64,000 nucleotides of DNA, taken from positions 558,001-622,000 of the forward strand of contig NZ_CP113054.1 in NCBI RefSeq assembly GCF_026625605.1, written 5' to 3'. This DNA is from Luteolibacter sp. SL250 (GTDB lineage Bacteria; Verrucomicrobiota; Verrucomicrobiia; Verrucomicrobiales; Akkermansiaceae). The notes beneath the pieces are model-generated. The model had not been told where the DNA came from and made no database searches. It worked only from the letters and a program-made list of their open reading frames with translations. This document shows positions 33,628 to 41,846 of this stretch, in pieces; position 1 is the first letter of the stretch; each line of letters opens with the position of its first letter. The position numbers and the translations under genes were made by a program.

Positions 33628-35718
33628 TCAGTCCGCCAGCAGGTTCAGCCGGTAGAACCGCTGCGGGGTGGCCGGATGCGCGCCCGGATCCGTGATCTGG
33701 ATGGTCCCGCCCGTGCCGATGACTGGATCACCCAGCGGCGTCCACGGCGGGGTCAGCGTGTCGCTCCACTCGATCTGGTAGCGGCGCTCCACATTCGTGG
33801 GAACGCCCAGGACGAGATCCGTGCCAGACCACTGGACGGAGGCGATGGCGAGATGGCTGCCGCCCGACTTCGGGTCCGTCCAACTGCGGAACTCCACCAG
33901 GTTGTTGAAACCATCCCCGTCCGGATCATCCGTGGCGGCCTGAGCCAGCCCGCCCAGCCTCTCCGTCTCCCACCAGTCCGGCAGGCCGTCGTTGTCCGTA
34001 TCGATCATCTTCAGCAGGTCCAACCTGCCGCCCCTGATCGTCCTCCCGGCCAGCGCGGGTACGGCGGTGGTGTGGTCCAGGATCCGGGAGATCCGTGCGG
34101 CCATCGTTTCCGCAGGGAAATTCCGCGCCGCAAAGGCGACCGCCGCGCTCACGTGGGGTGTCGCCATCGATGTCCCGCTGATGAACCGGTAGGCCACGGA
34201 GGGATGCGGGGCGTTCACCAGATTCCCCGTGGCAGGGAGGGAGGCCAGGATGGCATTTCCTGTCGCCTGCGTCACCTGCAGGGTCGGCAGCCAGTCACCG
34301 GCGGTTCCCAGAGTCCAGCCTCCCGTGTCGTCCACATTGTTGTAGATGATGACGGCCACCGCACCGGCGGCCCTTGCCCGCGTCGCCTTGTCCGCGAAGG
34401 TGTTGTTGCCCCTCTGGATGAGGGCGATGTTTCCGCTGACGGCGGGGGGAAAGGCGGCATTGATCTCGCCGGTGCCGCAGTGGTGGATCGTGCGCGTCAG
34501 GCCGGACAGCGGGGTCAGCCCGGAAAACTCGATCTCGGCCGCGAGATGGGTCGTGGAACCGATGGTGACGGTGGAGAGCCTGCCTCCCAGCGCCAGTGGC
34601 ACGGTCGAGTAGATGTCCGTGCCCGGCGCGGCCAGATCCACCGTCGTCGCCCCGTAGTTGGAAAAGCTGGAAAGCCCGTTCCGCGGGTCGATGGATGCCA
34701 CGGTGATGATGTTCGGGAGCGAGTAGTTCGCCGGATACTGCGGGATCGCGTCGTTGTTGGTGGCGTCGTTGCCGGCCGCCGCGCACAGGATGATGCCCGC
34801 GTTCCCCAGCGCGGCGATGGCATTGTATTCCGCCGTGCTGGAGGAGAGGCCACCATAGGAAGCGTTGAACGCCACGACGTTCACGCCCCGTTGCTTCTGC
34901 GCCACCGCGTAGTTGCACGCCGCGATGATGGCGGAGGTGGACATATGGTCGCCGTCCGTGGACAGCTTCATCGGCAGGATCTTCGCCCGGAACTGCAGGC
35001 CGATCACGCCTTGGCCGTTCTTTCCCGTGGCGGCGACGGTGCCCGCCACATGCGTCCCGTGAAAGCCGGAGTCCGTCATCACCGCCGTGTTTCCTGCGAA
35101 GTCGTAGCCATGCACGTCATCCACGTAGCCGTTGCCATCGTCGTCGATGTCGTTGCCCGGGACCTCACCGGGGTTCGTCCACACGTTCGGCGCCAGGTCC
35201 GGGTGGGTGATGTCCACCCCGGTATCCGCCACGCACACCACGACATCCTGAGCGGACACCAGCGTGCGGGAAAGGTTCCATGCCTGGATGAAGCGCGTGT
35301 CCACCCCGCTGGTGCCCGCGCTCAGGTTCGCCACCTGTCCGGTGTTCTCCAGTCCCCACAGCTTCGGGAAATGCGGGTCATCCGGACGGATGAAGGAAAC
35401 CTTCCGCAGGTAGTTCGGCTCCGCCGTCTCCACGCTCGGGTCCGCCTTCAGTTCCGCGATCAGCGCGGCGGTCGTCCGGCTCTTGTCGCGCACCATCCCG
35501 TGCAGCTTCCCGCGCGCCGCGCCCACCCGGTCATAGGTCTCCGCCAGCCGCATCTTCCGTCCCGCCATCTTCGTGCGTGCGGACGCCTCCGGGACATCCG
35601 GGCGGAAGGTCACCAGCACCTCACCCTCCACGTAGGGATCTTCCGCCAAGGCCGTCACGGGAAAGGCGGCCGCCAGCAGCGGCAGACAGCGGAAAAGGAT
35701 GGTCGCTTTGGCGCGCAT
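33628..35718 (-). CDS. Secreted subtilisin-like serine protease (peptidase S8)
   Basis: This protein of about 696 residues has a signal peptide (residues 1-26). An inhibitor-like propeptide follows (about 30-115: VEGEVLVTFRPD, ADPSVETAEPNYLRK). The catalytic domain has Asp165 (VADTGVDITHPDL), His220 (GFHGTHVAG) and Ser517 (ISGTSMATPHV). Between His and Ser is an inserted PA-like domain (about 375-505). After the catalytic domain come a calcium-binding-type DTDNDGLPDWWE segment and a beta-rich C-terminal extension. It probably is an extracellular endopeptidase. The start ATG 35718 gives the signal peptide; the frame opens at 35739. Confidence 0.9.
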   Translation of the reverse strand: MRAKATILFRCLPLLAAAFPVTALAEDPYVEGEVLVTFRPDVPEASARTKMAGRKMRLAETYDRVGAARGKLHGMVRDKSRTTAALIAELKADPSVETAEPNYLRKVSFIRPDDPHFPKLWGLENTGQVANLSAGTSGVDTRFIQAWNLSRTLVSAQDVVVCVADTGVDITHPDLAPNVWTNPGEVPGNDIDDDGNGYVDDVHGYDFAGNTAVMTDSGFHGTHVAGTVAATGKNGQGVIGLQFRAKILPMKLSTDGDHMSTSAIIAACNYAVAQKQRGVNVVAFNASYGGLSSSTAEYNAIAALGNAGIILCAAAGNDATNNDAIPQYPANYSLPNIITVASIDPRNGLSSFSNYGATTVDLAAPGTDIYSTVPLALGGRLSTVTIGSTTHLAAEIEFSGLTPLSGLTRTIHHCGTGEINAAFPPAVSGNIALIQRGNNTFADKATRARAAGAVAVIIYNNVDDTGGWTLGTAGDWLPTLQVTQATGNAILASLPATGNLVNAPHPSVAYRFISGTSMATPHVSAAVAFAARNFPAETMAARISRILDHTTAVPALAGRTIRGGRLDLLKMIDTDNDGLPDWWETERLGGLAQAATDDPDGDGFNNLVEFRSWTDPKSGGSHLAIASVQWSGTDLVLGVPTNVERRYQIEWSDTLTPPWTPLGDPVIGTGGTIQITDPGAHPATPQRFYRLNLLAD

Positions 35719-35778
35719 GGCAGGGCGGATCCGGAGCATCTAACCTCCCGGATGCAGCGGACCTTGAGCCTTCCGTGA

Positions 35779-35794
35779 TGTCATTACAATGACA
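35779..35794 (-). promoter_or_regulatory. Palindrome upstream of the subtilase gene
   Basis: TGTCATT-AC-AATGACA is a perfect 7-bp inverted repeat, 61 bases before the subtilase start in a low-GC stretch. It looks like an operator. Confidence 0.35.
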
Positions 35795-35829
35795 ATTGGA
35801 TTTCTCAGGATTGCCAACCCGTAGCACCC

Positions 35830-35990
35830 GAATCCGTGTAATCCGTTAATCCATCAAATCCGTGGTCAAAAAATGTCCCTCAGCCCTGATACCCGCTCAG
35901 ACCTGAAGGCATCCCATTTCAGTGAGCGGCAAAGATCCTGCCCCAATTTCTTAACATTCGCGTCTATTCGCGTTCATTCGCGGTTGAAAA
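35830..35990. repeat. Degenerate intergenic repeats before the YheT gene
   Basis: Two blocks of short direct repeats occur: AATCCGTGTAATCCGTTAAT (35830 onward, with ATCCGTGG at 35859) and CATTCGCGTCTATTCGCGTT (35955 onward, followed by CATTCGCGG). The region has no ORF with coding character. Similar words recur in the long inverted repeat at 40306-40396. Confidence 0.5.
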
Positions 35991-36018
35991 CCAGAAGCCG
36001 TCCCCGGATGCTCCCGCC

Positions 36019-36960
36019 GTGCCGCTGATCGAGCATTCCACCTACCGCGCCCCATGGTGGCTGCCGGGCGGCCACTTGCAGACCATTGTCCCCGCTCTTT
36101 TCCGGCGGGTGAAACCCGTCACCACCCTGCGGGAGCGGTTGGAACTGGACGACGGCGACTTCCTCGACCTCGCTTGGTCCGGGAAATCGTCGAGGCGGCT
36201 CGCCATCCTCTCCCACGGCCTGGAGGGCAGCAGCGATGCCGCCTACATCCAGAGCATGGCGCGCTCGCTCGTCGCCGCCGGGTGGGACGCCCTCGCGTGG
36301 AACTTCCGCGGCTGCGGCACGGAGCCGAACCGCCTGCTCTCCTTCTACCACAGCGGGGCCACGGAGGACCTGGACGCCGTCATCCGCCATGCCCTCGCCG
36401 TCCACCCGGCAGAGCAGATCGACCTCATCGGCTTCAGCCTCGGTGGCAATCTCACGTTGAAATACCTCGGCGAGCCGCGCGAACGCCCGGAGCAACTCCG
36501 CCGCGCCCTCGCCTTCTCCGTTCCGTGCGATCTCGCGGACTCCGCCCGCAAGCTGTCGGACCCCGCCAACCGCCTCTACATGCGGCGCTTCCTGCGCTCC
36601 CTCCGCACCAAGCTCCGCGTGAAGGAATCCCTTTTCCCCGGCTCCCTCGATCTCGCCGGGCTGGACCAGATCGCCGACTTCCTCCAGTTCGACGACCGCT
36701 TCACCGCCCCGCTCCACGGCTTCAGGAACGCGGAGGACTACTGGACCCGCAGCAGTTGCCGCCAGTTCCTGCCGCACATCCGCATCCCGACGTTGCTGGT
36801 GAATGCGCTCAACGATCCGTTCTTGGGGGAGAAGTGTTACCCGAGGGAGGAAGCACGGGAGAGCGAGTGGTTCTCACTGGAGACGCCGCAGGGTGGAGGG
36901 CATGTCAGTTTTCCAAGAAATAAATTTTCTTCCTTCACAATACAGCATTCTGAGAGATAG
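36019..36960 (+). CDS. YheT-family alpha/beta hydrolase with altered C-terminus
   Basis: This 313-residue cytoplasmic hydrolase has the family opening YRAPWWLPGGHLQTI, the oxyanion-side motif LSHGLEGSS, WNFRGCGTE, the nucleophile elbow LIGFSLGGNLTLKYL and the late catalytic His in GGHVSF. The start is GTG 36019. After GGHVSF the sequence becomes AT-rich and reads PRNKFSSFTIQHSER, unlike the final helix of this family (normally about 20 more residues). The change coincides with the left edge of the AT-rich island, so the native 3' end seems to have been replaced. The active site is still complete. Confidence 0.85.
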   Translation: MPLIEHSTYRAPWWLPGGHLQTIVPALFRRVKPVTTLRERLELDDGDFLDLAWSGKSSRRLAILSHGLEGSSDAAYIQSMARSLVAAGWDALAWNFRGCGTEPNRLLSFYHSGATEDLDAVIRHALAVHPAEQIDLIGFSLGGNLTLKYLGEPRERPEQLRRALAFSVPCDLADSARKLSDPANRLYMRRFLRSLRTKLRVKESLFPGSLDLAGLDQIADFLQFDDRFTAPLHGFRNAEDYWTRSSCRQFLPHIRIPTLLVNALNDPFLGEKCYPREEARESEWFSLETPQGGGHVSFPRNKFSSFTIQHSER

Positions 36961-38925
36961 GGATAAGTCATTAGTAGAGTAATCATAGTGCTGATTATCA
37001 ATTTCTAAACTTATCATAGAATCTCAAACCATGTTGCCTAATAAAATAATTTTGGTGGGGAGTGACTTTGGTTCATATAAAATTGAGGGTGAGGAGGATA
37101 ATAATAAGTTCGGAAAACTAGAAAAGGTGAACATTTTTGTGGGTGAAAATAATTCGGGGAAAAGCCGATTTTTGAGATCCATATTGAAATCTGAACCTTT
37201 GATCATTGGTAGTGAAATTCACGATTCTGTTGTTCAGCTTCATAGGAAATTTCAAGCAGACTACCGAACCCTGATGGCTACCTATCAGTGCGCCGAAGTC
37301 CGAGAATGGACGGATACTATAAATAAACTTGAAGATGTTAGTGTAGCGCGAGAACAGGTTCAAATATCCACCTCACTAAGATCGGCGCTGAAAATGATCG
37401 GAAAAACGGAAAGCGCTTCTTTCAGACCTCACCAATTTAACTACAGCTATTCCGGAGTAGATATATTGAAGGGATTTAAGAAGCTCGCTTCCGAGGCTGA
37501 GAAGGAACTTGATAAGATTCTTATCAAGGAAAATTTTGTTTCAAAGAGATATTATGTACCGATTTTGCGAGGATTGAGGCCGATTGGAAGTCCTGGTTCT
37601 GACCCATATTGTGACGCTACACTGCAAGCATATGGAAAATCTAGCGATGTAAACATATTCACAGGCCAGAACCTTTACACAGAACTAAAAAGGCTACTGT
37701 TGGGCGATTTGGCGGAACGTAGGATAGTGGCTGATTTCCAGAATTTTGTTGGTGAGGTCTTTTTTGAGGGGCGCCCTGTCGCCCTTATTCCTAAATATAA
37801 CTCAGAGGGTATAATTGATGTTAAGATAGGTGATGAGAAAGAATATCCAATTCATCACTTAGGGGATGGAATACAATCGATCATTATAATTGCATTCATA
37901 ATGTTTCGTAATCGAGACATCAATCTGATGCTGGGAATAGAAGAGCCTGATCTTTTTTTGCATCCTGGCCTCCAGAGAATGCTGATGAAGTTATTTGTGA
38001 GCGAGAAGTTTCCCAATCATCAGATATTTTTCACCACTCATTCTAATCACATGTTAGATGTTACTCTGTCATCCGAGTATAGCATTTCTATATTTTCTTT
38101 TCAGAAATCCCTTCAAGTTGGCGAATCTCCTGAGCATGAAGCGAAATTCAATGTTTTTAACGTCAGCAATGAAGATTCCAGGCCCTTAGGGATCTTGGGT
38201 GTGAATAACTCTTCTGTGTTTTTGTCGAATTGCACAATTTGGGTAGAAGGGATTACGGATAGGAGATATATATCTAGATTTTTAAGTTTATATACGGAGG
38301 AGTTGAGGAGTGAGGCTGGGAAAAATGGAGGTGATCTTCCGAGGGTATATAAAGAAAATCTTCACTATTCTTTTGTGGAATATGCTGGTGCAAACATCAC
38401 GCATTGGTCATTTCTTGATTCGATTGAAGATGCTATAATTGTAGAGAGGCTTTGTTCCAAGTTGTTCTTGATTGTTGATCGAGATACCGAAACAGGTAAG
38501 AAGGTTCAGCGTAGACAGGAGCTTCAAGATAAGTTAGGAGAAAGATTCTATTGTTTGATGGCTAAAGAAATTGAGAACGTCCTGTCGCTTGATACGATAA
38601 AAAAGGTAGTCTCATTCTACGAGAGAGGAGATTCCGATTTCACGGATACAAAAGCTGATCACTCCAACGTACCTTTGGGTTCCTTCATTGAGAAAAAGCT
38701 TTTGAAAGAAAAAAAGAGATCGGGATCGTATCAAGATGGCAACACGATATCAGACAAGTTAAAATTTTGTGATATTGCGCTGAAAAATCTAAATTCAATA
38801 GATGATATGACCGATGAGGCGAAGGCGCTATCTGAAAAATTATACAAATTTATTTCGGATAACAATAATTAAGCTACCGAATTTTTCGCTTCTACCATGA
38901 GCTTTAGCGACAGACGAAATTTTGT
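36905..38925. mobile_element. AT-rich genomic island with a single ATPase-nuclease gene
   Basis: GC content falls sharply at about 36905, inside the 3' end of the YheT gene, and returns to the local high level at about 38925-39000, near the start of the FAD oxidoreductase gene. The island holds one complete gene, of different codon use from its neighbours. There is no recognisable integrase, transposase or flanking direct repeat. The exact right edge is unclear. Confidence 0.6.
37031..38872 (+). CDS. OLD/PARIS-like AAA ATPase with TOPRIM nuclease domain (candidate phage defence)
   Basis: This 613-residue protein has an ABC-type ATPase with Walker A GENNSGKS (38-45), a signature-like LGDGIQS (277-283), Walker B GIEEPDLFLHP (about 302-312) and an H-loop TTHSNHML (335-342). 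A C-terminal TOPRIM domain carries Glu406 in IWVEGITDRRYI, the DRD pair at 483-485 in LIVDRDTE and KEIENVL (512-518). This layout is that of single-gene OLD nucleases, or of a fused PARIS AriA-AriB pair (the last motif recalls the DUF4435 branch). Both groups act against phage. No UvrD-like partner, so it is not Gabija. It is AT-rich, with foreign codon use and no Shine-Dalgarno. Confidence 0.85.
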   Translation: MLPNKIILVGSDFGSYKIEGEEDNNKFGKLEKVNIFVGENNSGKSRFLRSILKSEPLIIGSEIHDSVVQLHRKFQADYRTLMATYQCAEVREWTDTINKLEDVSVAREQVQISTSLRSALKMIGKTESASFRPHQFNYSYSGVDILKGFKKLASEAEKELDKILIKENFVSKRYYVPILRGLRPIGSPGSDPYCDATLQAYGKSSDVNIFTGQNLYTELKRLLLGDLAERRIVADFQNFVGEVFFEGRPVALIPKYNSEGIIDVKIGDEKEYPIHHLGDGIQSIIIIAFIMFRNRDINLMLGIEEPDLFLHPGLQRMLMKLFVSEKFPNHQIFFTTHSNHMLDVTLSSEYSISIFSFQKSLQVGESPEHEAKFNVFNVSNEDSRPLGILGVNNSSVFLSNCTIWVEGITDRRYISRFLSLYTEELRSEAGKNGGDLPRVYKENLHYSFVEYAGANITHWSFLDSIEDAIIVERLCSKLFLIVDRDTETGKKVQRRQELQDKLGERFYCLMAKEIENVLSLDTIKKVVSFYERGDSDFTDTKADHSNVPLGSFIEKKLLKEKKRSGSYQDGNTISDKLKFCDIALKNLNSIDDMTDEAKALSEKLYKFISDNNN

Positions 38926-40267
38926 GAAATTCTCCGCTGCTGCGATTGCCGCCGGAGCAATAGGGAATTCTAAAGCAGATAGTCTGCGATCTGATCGCAG
39001 GAAGCTCTCAACCGGCATCCTCATCTGTGGCGGAGGCTGCGCGGGAACTGCCGCCGCTCTGGCAGCGGCCCGGTCCGGGGCGAAGGTCATCCTTGTTGAA
39101 AAGGCTCCCTTCGCCGGGGGCATCATCACCAGCGTGGGACTGCCGTATTTCGATGGCATCGCGGATATCAAAACGAAGCGGGTGGTGGTGAAGGGGATCG
39201 CGCTGGAGTTGCTTTCAAAGTCCGGCGTGTGCGCGGCGGATGCGAAGACGGTGAAGATCCACAACCCGACGATCCCGAACACTTTCGAGTTCAAGATCCT
39301 GCTGGATCGCCTGCTGCAGGAGCGGAAGGAGAACCTGACCGTGTTGTTCAACACCATGGTCTGCGGGGTTCACTCCGACGGCGGGCGGATCCGCAGCGTG
39401 ACCGTGGCGAACAAGGACGGACTGACCGAGATCGAGGCGAAGACGGTGATCGACTGCAGCGGCGACGCGGATGTGGCGGCGTGGGCGGGCGCGCCGTTCG
39501 AGCAGAACAAGGAGGTCCAGCCGCTGACGCTGCACTTCCGGATCGGTCATGTGAAATCGACCGCGACCCTGGGCAAGGATTGCAAGGAAGCGCTGGCCAA
39601 GGCGCAGGCGGCGGGGGAGCTGCCGCACTACTACGGACCTGGTATCATGTTCCTTTTCGGCAAGGATGAGATCTACGTCCACGGCGTGCGTGTCCCGGCG
39701 GACCCGACCAATGCGGCGGACCTTTCCCGGGCGGAGATGCAGGGCCGGGCGGATGCCCACGCCATGTTCCGCGCCTGGAAGCGGGATGTGCCCGCGTTTT
39801 CCGAATCCTACTTCCTGGAGGCCTATCCGTGGATCGGCGTGCGGGAATCCCGCCGCATCACCGGACAGTATGTGCTCAACGAGGACGACCTGATGAAGGG
39901 CAACCGCTTCGACGACGCCATCGCCACCGGTTGCTGGTACCTGGACCTGCACCCGAACAAGACGACCGTCGGCAGCGCCAACGACTTCGCTCCGGAAAAG
40001 GTCCAGCCCGCGCCGTATGACATCCCCTACCGTTCGCTCCTGCCGCAGAAGATCGAGAACCTGCTGGTCGCGGGTCGCTGTCACTCCGCCACCCGCGGCG
40101 CGCATGCCTCCACCCGCGTGACCGTCACCGCCATGGCCATGGGCGAGGCCGCCGGTGTCGCCGCCAGCATGGCGGTGAAGGGAAACACCTCCGTCCAGGA
40201 GATCGACGGACAAAGAGTGAGGGAGGCCTTGGAGAAGGTCGGTGGCGGCCCCTTCACGGAGGGTTGA
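38897..40267 (+). CDS. Tat-exported FAD-dependent oxidoreductase
   Basis: This 456-residue protein has a twin-arginine signal (SDRRNFVKFSAAAIAAGAIG) and an FAD-binding dinucleotide motif ILICGGGCAGTAAALAAARS (Gly-rich loop 45-50), followed by VEKAPFAGGIITSVGLP. The pattern fits the FAD_oxidored family of exported enzymes common in Planctomycetes and Verrucomicrobiota. The C-terminal block VAGRCHSATRGAHASTRVTV is another family signature. The first about 30 codons are more AT-rich than the rest, because the gene starts at the edge of the island. Substrate unknown. Confidence 0.85.
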   Translation: MSFSDRRNFVKFSAAAIAAGAIGNSKADSLRSDRRKLSTGILICGGGCAGTAAALAAARSGAKVILVEKAPFAGGIITSVGLPYFDGIADIKTKRVVVKGIALELLSKSGVCAADAKTVKIHNPTIPNTFEFKILLDRLLQERKENLTVLFNTMVCGVHSDGGRIRSVTVANKDGLTEIEAKTVIDCSGDADVAAWAGAPFEQNKEVQPLTLHFRIGHVKSTATLGKDCKEALAKAQAAGELPHYYGPGIMFLFGKDEIYVHGVRVPADPTNAADLSRAEMQGRADAHAMFRAWKRDVPAFSESYFLEAYPWIGVRESRRITGQYVLNEDDLMKGNRFDDAIATGCWYLDLHPNKTTVGSANDFAPEKVQPAPYDIPYRSLLPQKIENLLVAGRCHSATRGAHASTRVTVTAMAMGEAAGVAASMAVKGNTSVQEIDGQRVREALEKVGGGPFTEG

Positions 40268-40305
40268 GCCGCCTATGATCGCTCAAATTGATGCAGAAGT
40301 TCAAT

Positions 40306-40396
40306 CAACCACAGATGAACGCAGATGAACACGGATGAAAGAATCTGAGCCGAATCCTTTCTTCATCTGTGTCCATCTGCGTTCATCGGTGGTTGA
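40306..40396. repeat. Long imperfect inverted repeat
   Basis: CAACCACAGATGAACGCAGA (40306 onward) pairs with a right arm ending GTTCATCGGTGGTTG (40382-40396). The stem is about 34-36 bp with a few mismatches and a loop of about 17 bases. Each arm is itself made of repeated GATGAAC words. It lies after the FAD oxidoreductase gene and may end its transcript. Confidence 0.75.
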
Positions 40397-40480
40397 AAGA
40401 TCTTTTAGGCGCAGCCGTGCCGCTACGGCAGATGGGCGGGCGGAATGTGAGGGAGGGGGCTCCTTTACGGAGGAATGAAC

Positions 40481-40550
40481 GGAGCGCGGACTTCAGTCCG
40501 CTTGGCTTCGCATGGCAGGATTCTCCGGGGCGGACTGAAGTCCGCGCTCC
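40481..40550. repeat. REP-type inverted repeat (second family)
   Basis: GGAGCGCGGACTTCAGTCCG plus C (40481-40501) and its exact reverse complement at 40530-40550 enclose a 28-base spacer. The core (GGACTTCAGTCC) is itself palindromic. It is different in sequence from the REP family at 7.9-8.4 kb. The rest of 40268-40608 contains no gene. Confidence 0.8.
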
Positions 40551-40572
40551 ATCAAGAGACTCGCACCAAAAC

Positions 40573-40600
40573 AAAAAGGGCGACTGGAGTGTCGCCCTTT
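40573..40600 (-). terminator. Intrinsic terminator of the NlpC/P60 gene
   Basis: On the - strand AAAGGGCGAC-ACTCCA-GTCGCCCTTT is a perfect 10-bp stem, followed by TTGTTTTGG. It lies 9 bases after the stop of the lipoprotein gene. Confidence 0.88.
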
Positions 40601-40608
40601 GTCGGATC

Positions 40609-41127
40609 TCAGAGTCCCGAAGGATGCCGCATCACGTGGCCTTTGCCCGCGCGGGTCTGTGGCTTCCAGCGTGGGCCGGAGCGTCCGCCGGGGCCGCCGG
40701 TGTCCAGGCGCAGGCCGGCGACGGTCATGAAGACGTGGCCTTTCCGCGTGTAGACCGTGATCCAGTCGCCTTCGCCCTTCTTGCCGTAGTTGAAGTAGCC
40801 GCTGGAGGGCATGGAGCCTTTCAGCAGGCCGGCCTCACGGAGGACGTAGGAGACGGTTCCGGAGCAGTCGTAGCCGGTATCGTTCTTCTTCGCGTGGCCG
40901 CCGCCCCATTTGTAGGGCTTGTTCTGGAGGCGGTTGCCCGCGGCGATCGCGCGCTTCACGGCGTCCGGAGCCTTGCGCGGGGCGTAGGCCATGCCGTCCC
41001 TGAGCAGGGCGGTTTCGCCATGGCTGAAGCGGTAGGAGACAGGCTGCTTGGCCTTGACCTGGCTGGAGCAGGAAACGGCTCCGCCAACGAGGGGAAGTAG
41101 GGCGAGGAGTATCAGAAAGCGTTTCAC
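40609..41127 (-). CDS. NlpC/P60-like cell-wall hydrolase lipoprotein
   Basis: This 172-residue protein has a lipoprotein signal (hydrophobic helix FLILLALLPLVGGA and lipobox VSC, Cys20). An NlpC/P60-type domain follows: YKWGGGHAKKNDTGYDCSGT with the catalytic Cys88, and RKGHVFMTVAGLRLDTGG with His131. It would cut peptide bonds in peptidoglycan stems on the periplasmic side. GTG 41127 is preferred as the start, since it lies after the rdgB stop and makes a proper signal peptide; the frame opens at 41214, overlapping rdgB. Probably transcribed with rdgB. Confidence 0.8.
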   Translation of the reverse strand: MKRFLILLALLPLVGGAVSCSSQVKAKQPVSYRFSHGETALLRDGMAYAPRKAPDAVKRAIAAGNRLQNKPYKWGGGHAKKNDTGYDCSGTVSYVLREAGLLKGSMPSSGYFNYGKKGEGDWITVYTRKGHVFMTVAGLRLDTGGPGGRSGPRWKPQTRAGKGHVMRHPSGL

Positions 41128-41170
41128 GGCAGGGAAATTACTTAAATTGTTTTGTATCAGCAAATAATTT

Positions 41171-41767
41171 TTAAAAATTAATATCCAACCAAGCGGTAAT
41201 TTGCGATAGAGCACGCGACCGATGGCTCAGGGTGTTTTTCACCGCGTCGCCCAGCTCGGAAAAGGTCCGGTCGTAACCCGTTGGGATGAAAAGGGGATCG
41301 TAGCCGAAGCCCTCGCTGCCGCGGGGTTCATCGATGATGTCGCCCTCCACCGCGCCGCTAAAGTTGGCGCGCTCCTTCCCGTCCTTTGCCAGGACCATCG
41401 TGCAGACAAAGCGGCCTCCGCGTTCGGTTTTTCCGGCCATCTCGGTCATCAGGCGGGCGTTGTTTTTCTCATTGTTCCCTTCCTCGCCGCCGTAGCTGGA
41501 CGACCACACGCCGGGCGCGCCGCCGAGCGCGTCCACTTCCAGGCCCGAATCGTCGGACAGCACCCATCCGTCGATCAGGCGGCTGATGCCCTCCGCCTTC
41601 AGCCGGGCATTCTCCAGAAAGGTCGTTCCAGTCTCCTCGATCTCAGGGAATTCCGGAAATGCGGTCGCGTCCACCACCTCGAACCGTCCGCCCAGCATGG
41701 AACGGATTTCGGCGGTTTTATGGGCATTGCGGGTGGCGACGATGAGGCGCGGCGCGGCGGACAGCAT
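41171..41767 (-). CDS. rdgB: Non-canonical purine NTP pyrophosphatase (RdgB/HAM1)
   Basis: This 198-residue cytoplasmic enzyme hydrolyses dITP, ITP and XTP to the monophosphates and keeps deaminated purines out of DNA. The N-terminal motif RLIVATRNAHKTAEI, the central SDDSGLEVDALGGAPGVWSS and the late EGFGYDPLFIP, with FSELGDAVKNTLSHRSRAL, are all diagnostic, with complete active-site residues. Length is normal. The ATG at 41767 is divergent from the thioredoxin gene. Confidence 0.95.
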   Translation of the reverse strand: MLSAAPRLIVATRNAHKTAEIRSMLGGRFEVVDATAFPEFPEIEETGTTFLENARLKAEGISRLIDGWVLSDDSGLEVDALGGAPGVWSSSYGGEEGNNEKNNARLMTEMAGKTERGGRFVCTMVLAKDGKERANFSGAVEGDIIDEPRGSEGFGYDPLFIPTGYDRTFSELGDAVKNTLSHRSRALSQITAWLDINF

Positions 41768-41846
41768 GCCGCGTGGCTAGCGTCCCGGGCGCGGATGGCC
41801 AAGATTTTTTGAATAATATGGCCCTTTGCAACGCTATATAGGCACC

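Noticed and set aside
33676..35778. 700-codon + strand frame over the subtilase gene
   Set aside because: Antisense artefact, Arg/His-rich; the - strand carries the full catalytic triad.
36905..38925. Gabija system
   Set aside because: GajA-like architecture is present but no UvrD-like GajB gene lies on either side.
41809..41840. TTGAAT and TATATA as a promoter for the thioredoxin gene
   Set aside because: Spacing of 20 bases and a -10 only six bases before ATG; not convincing.
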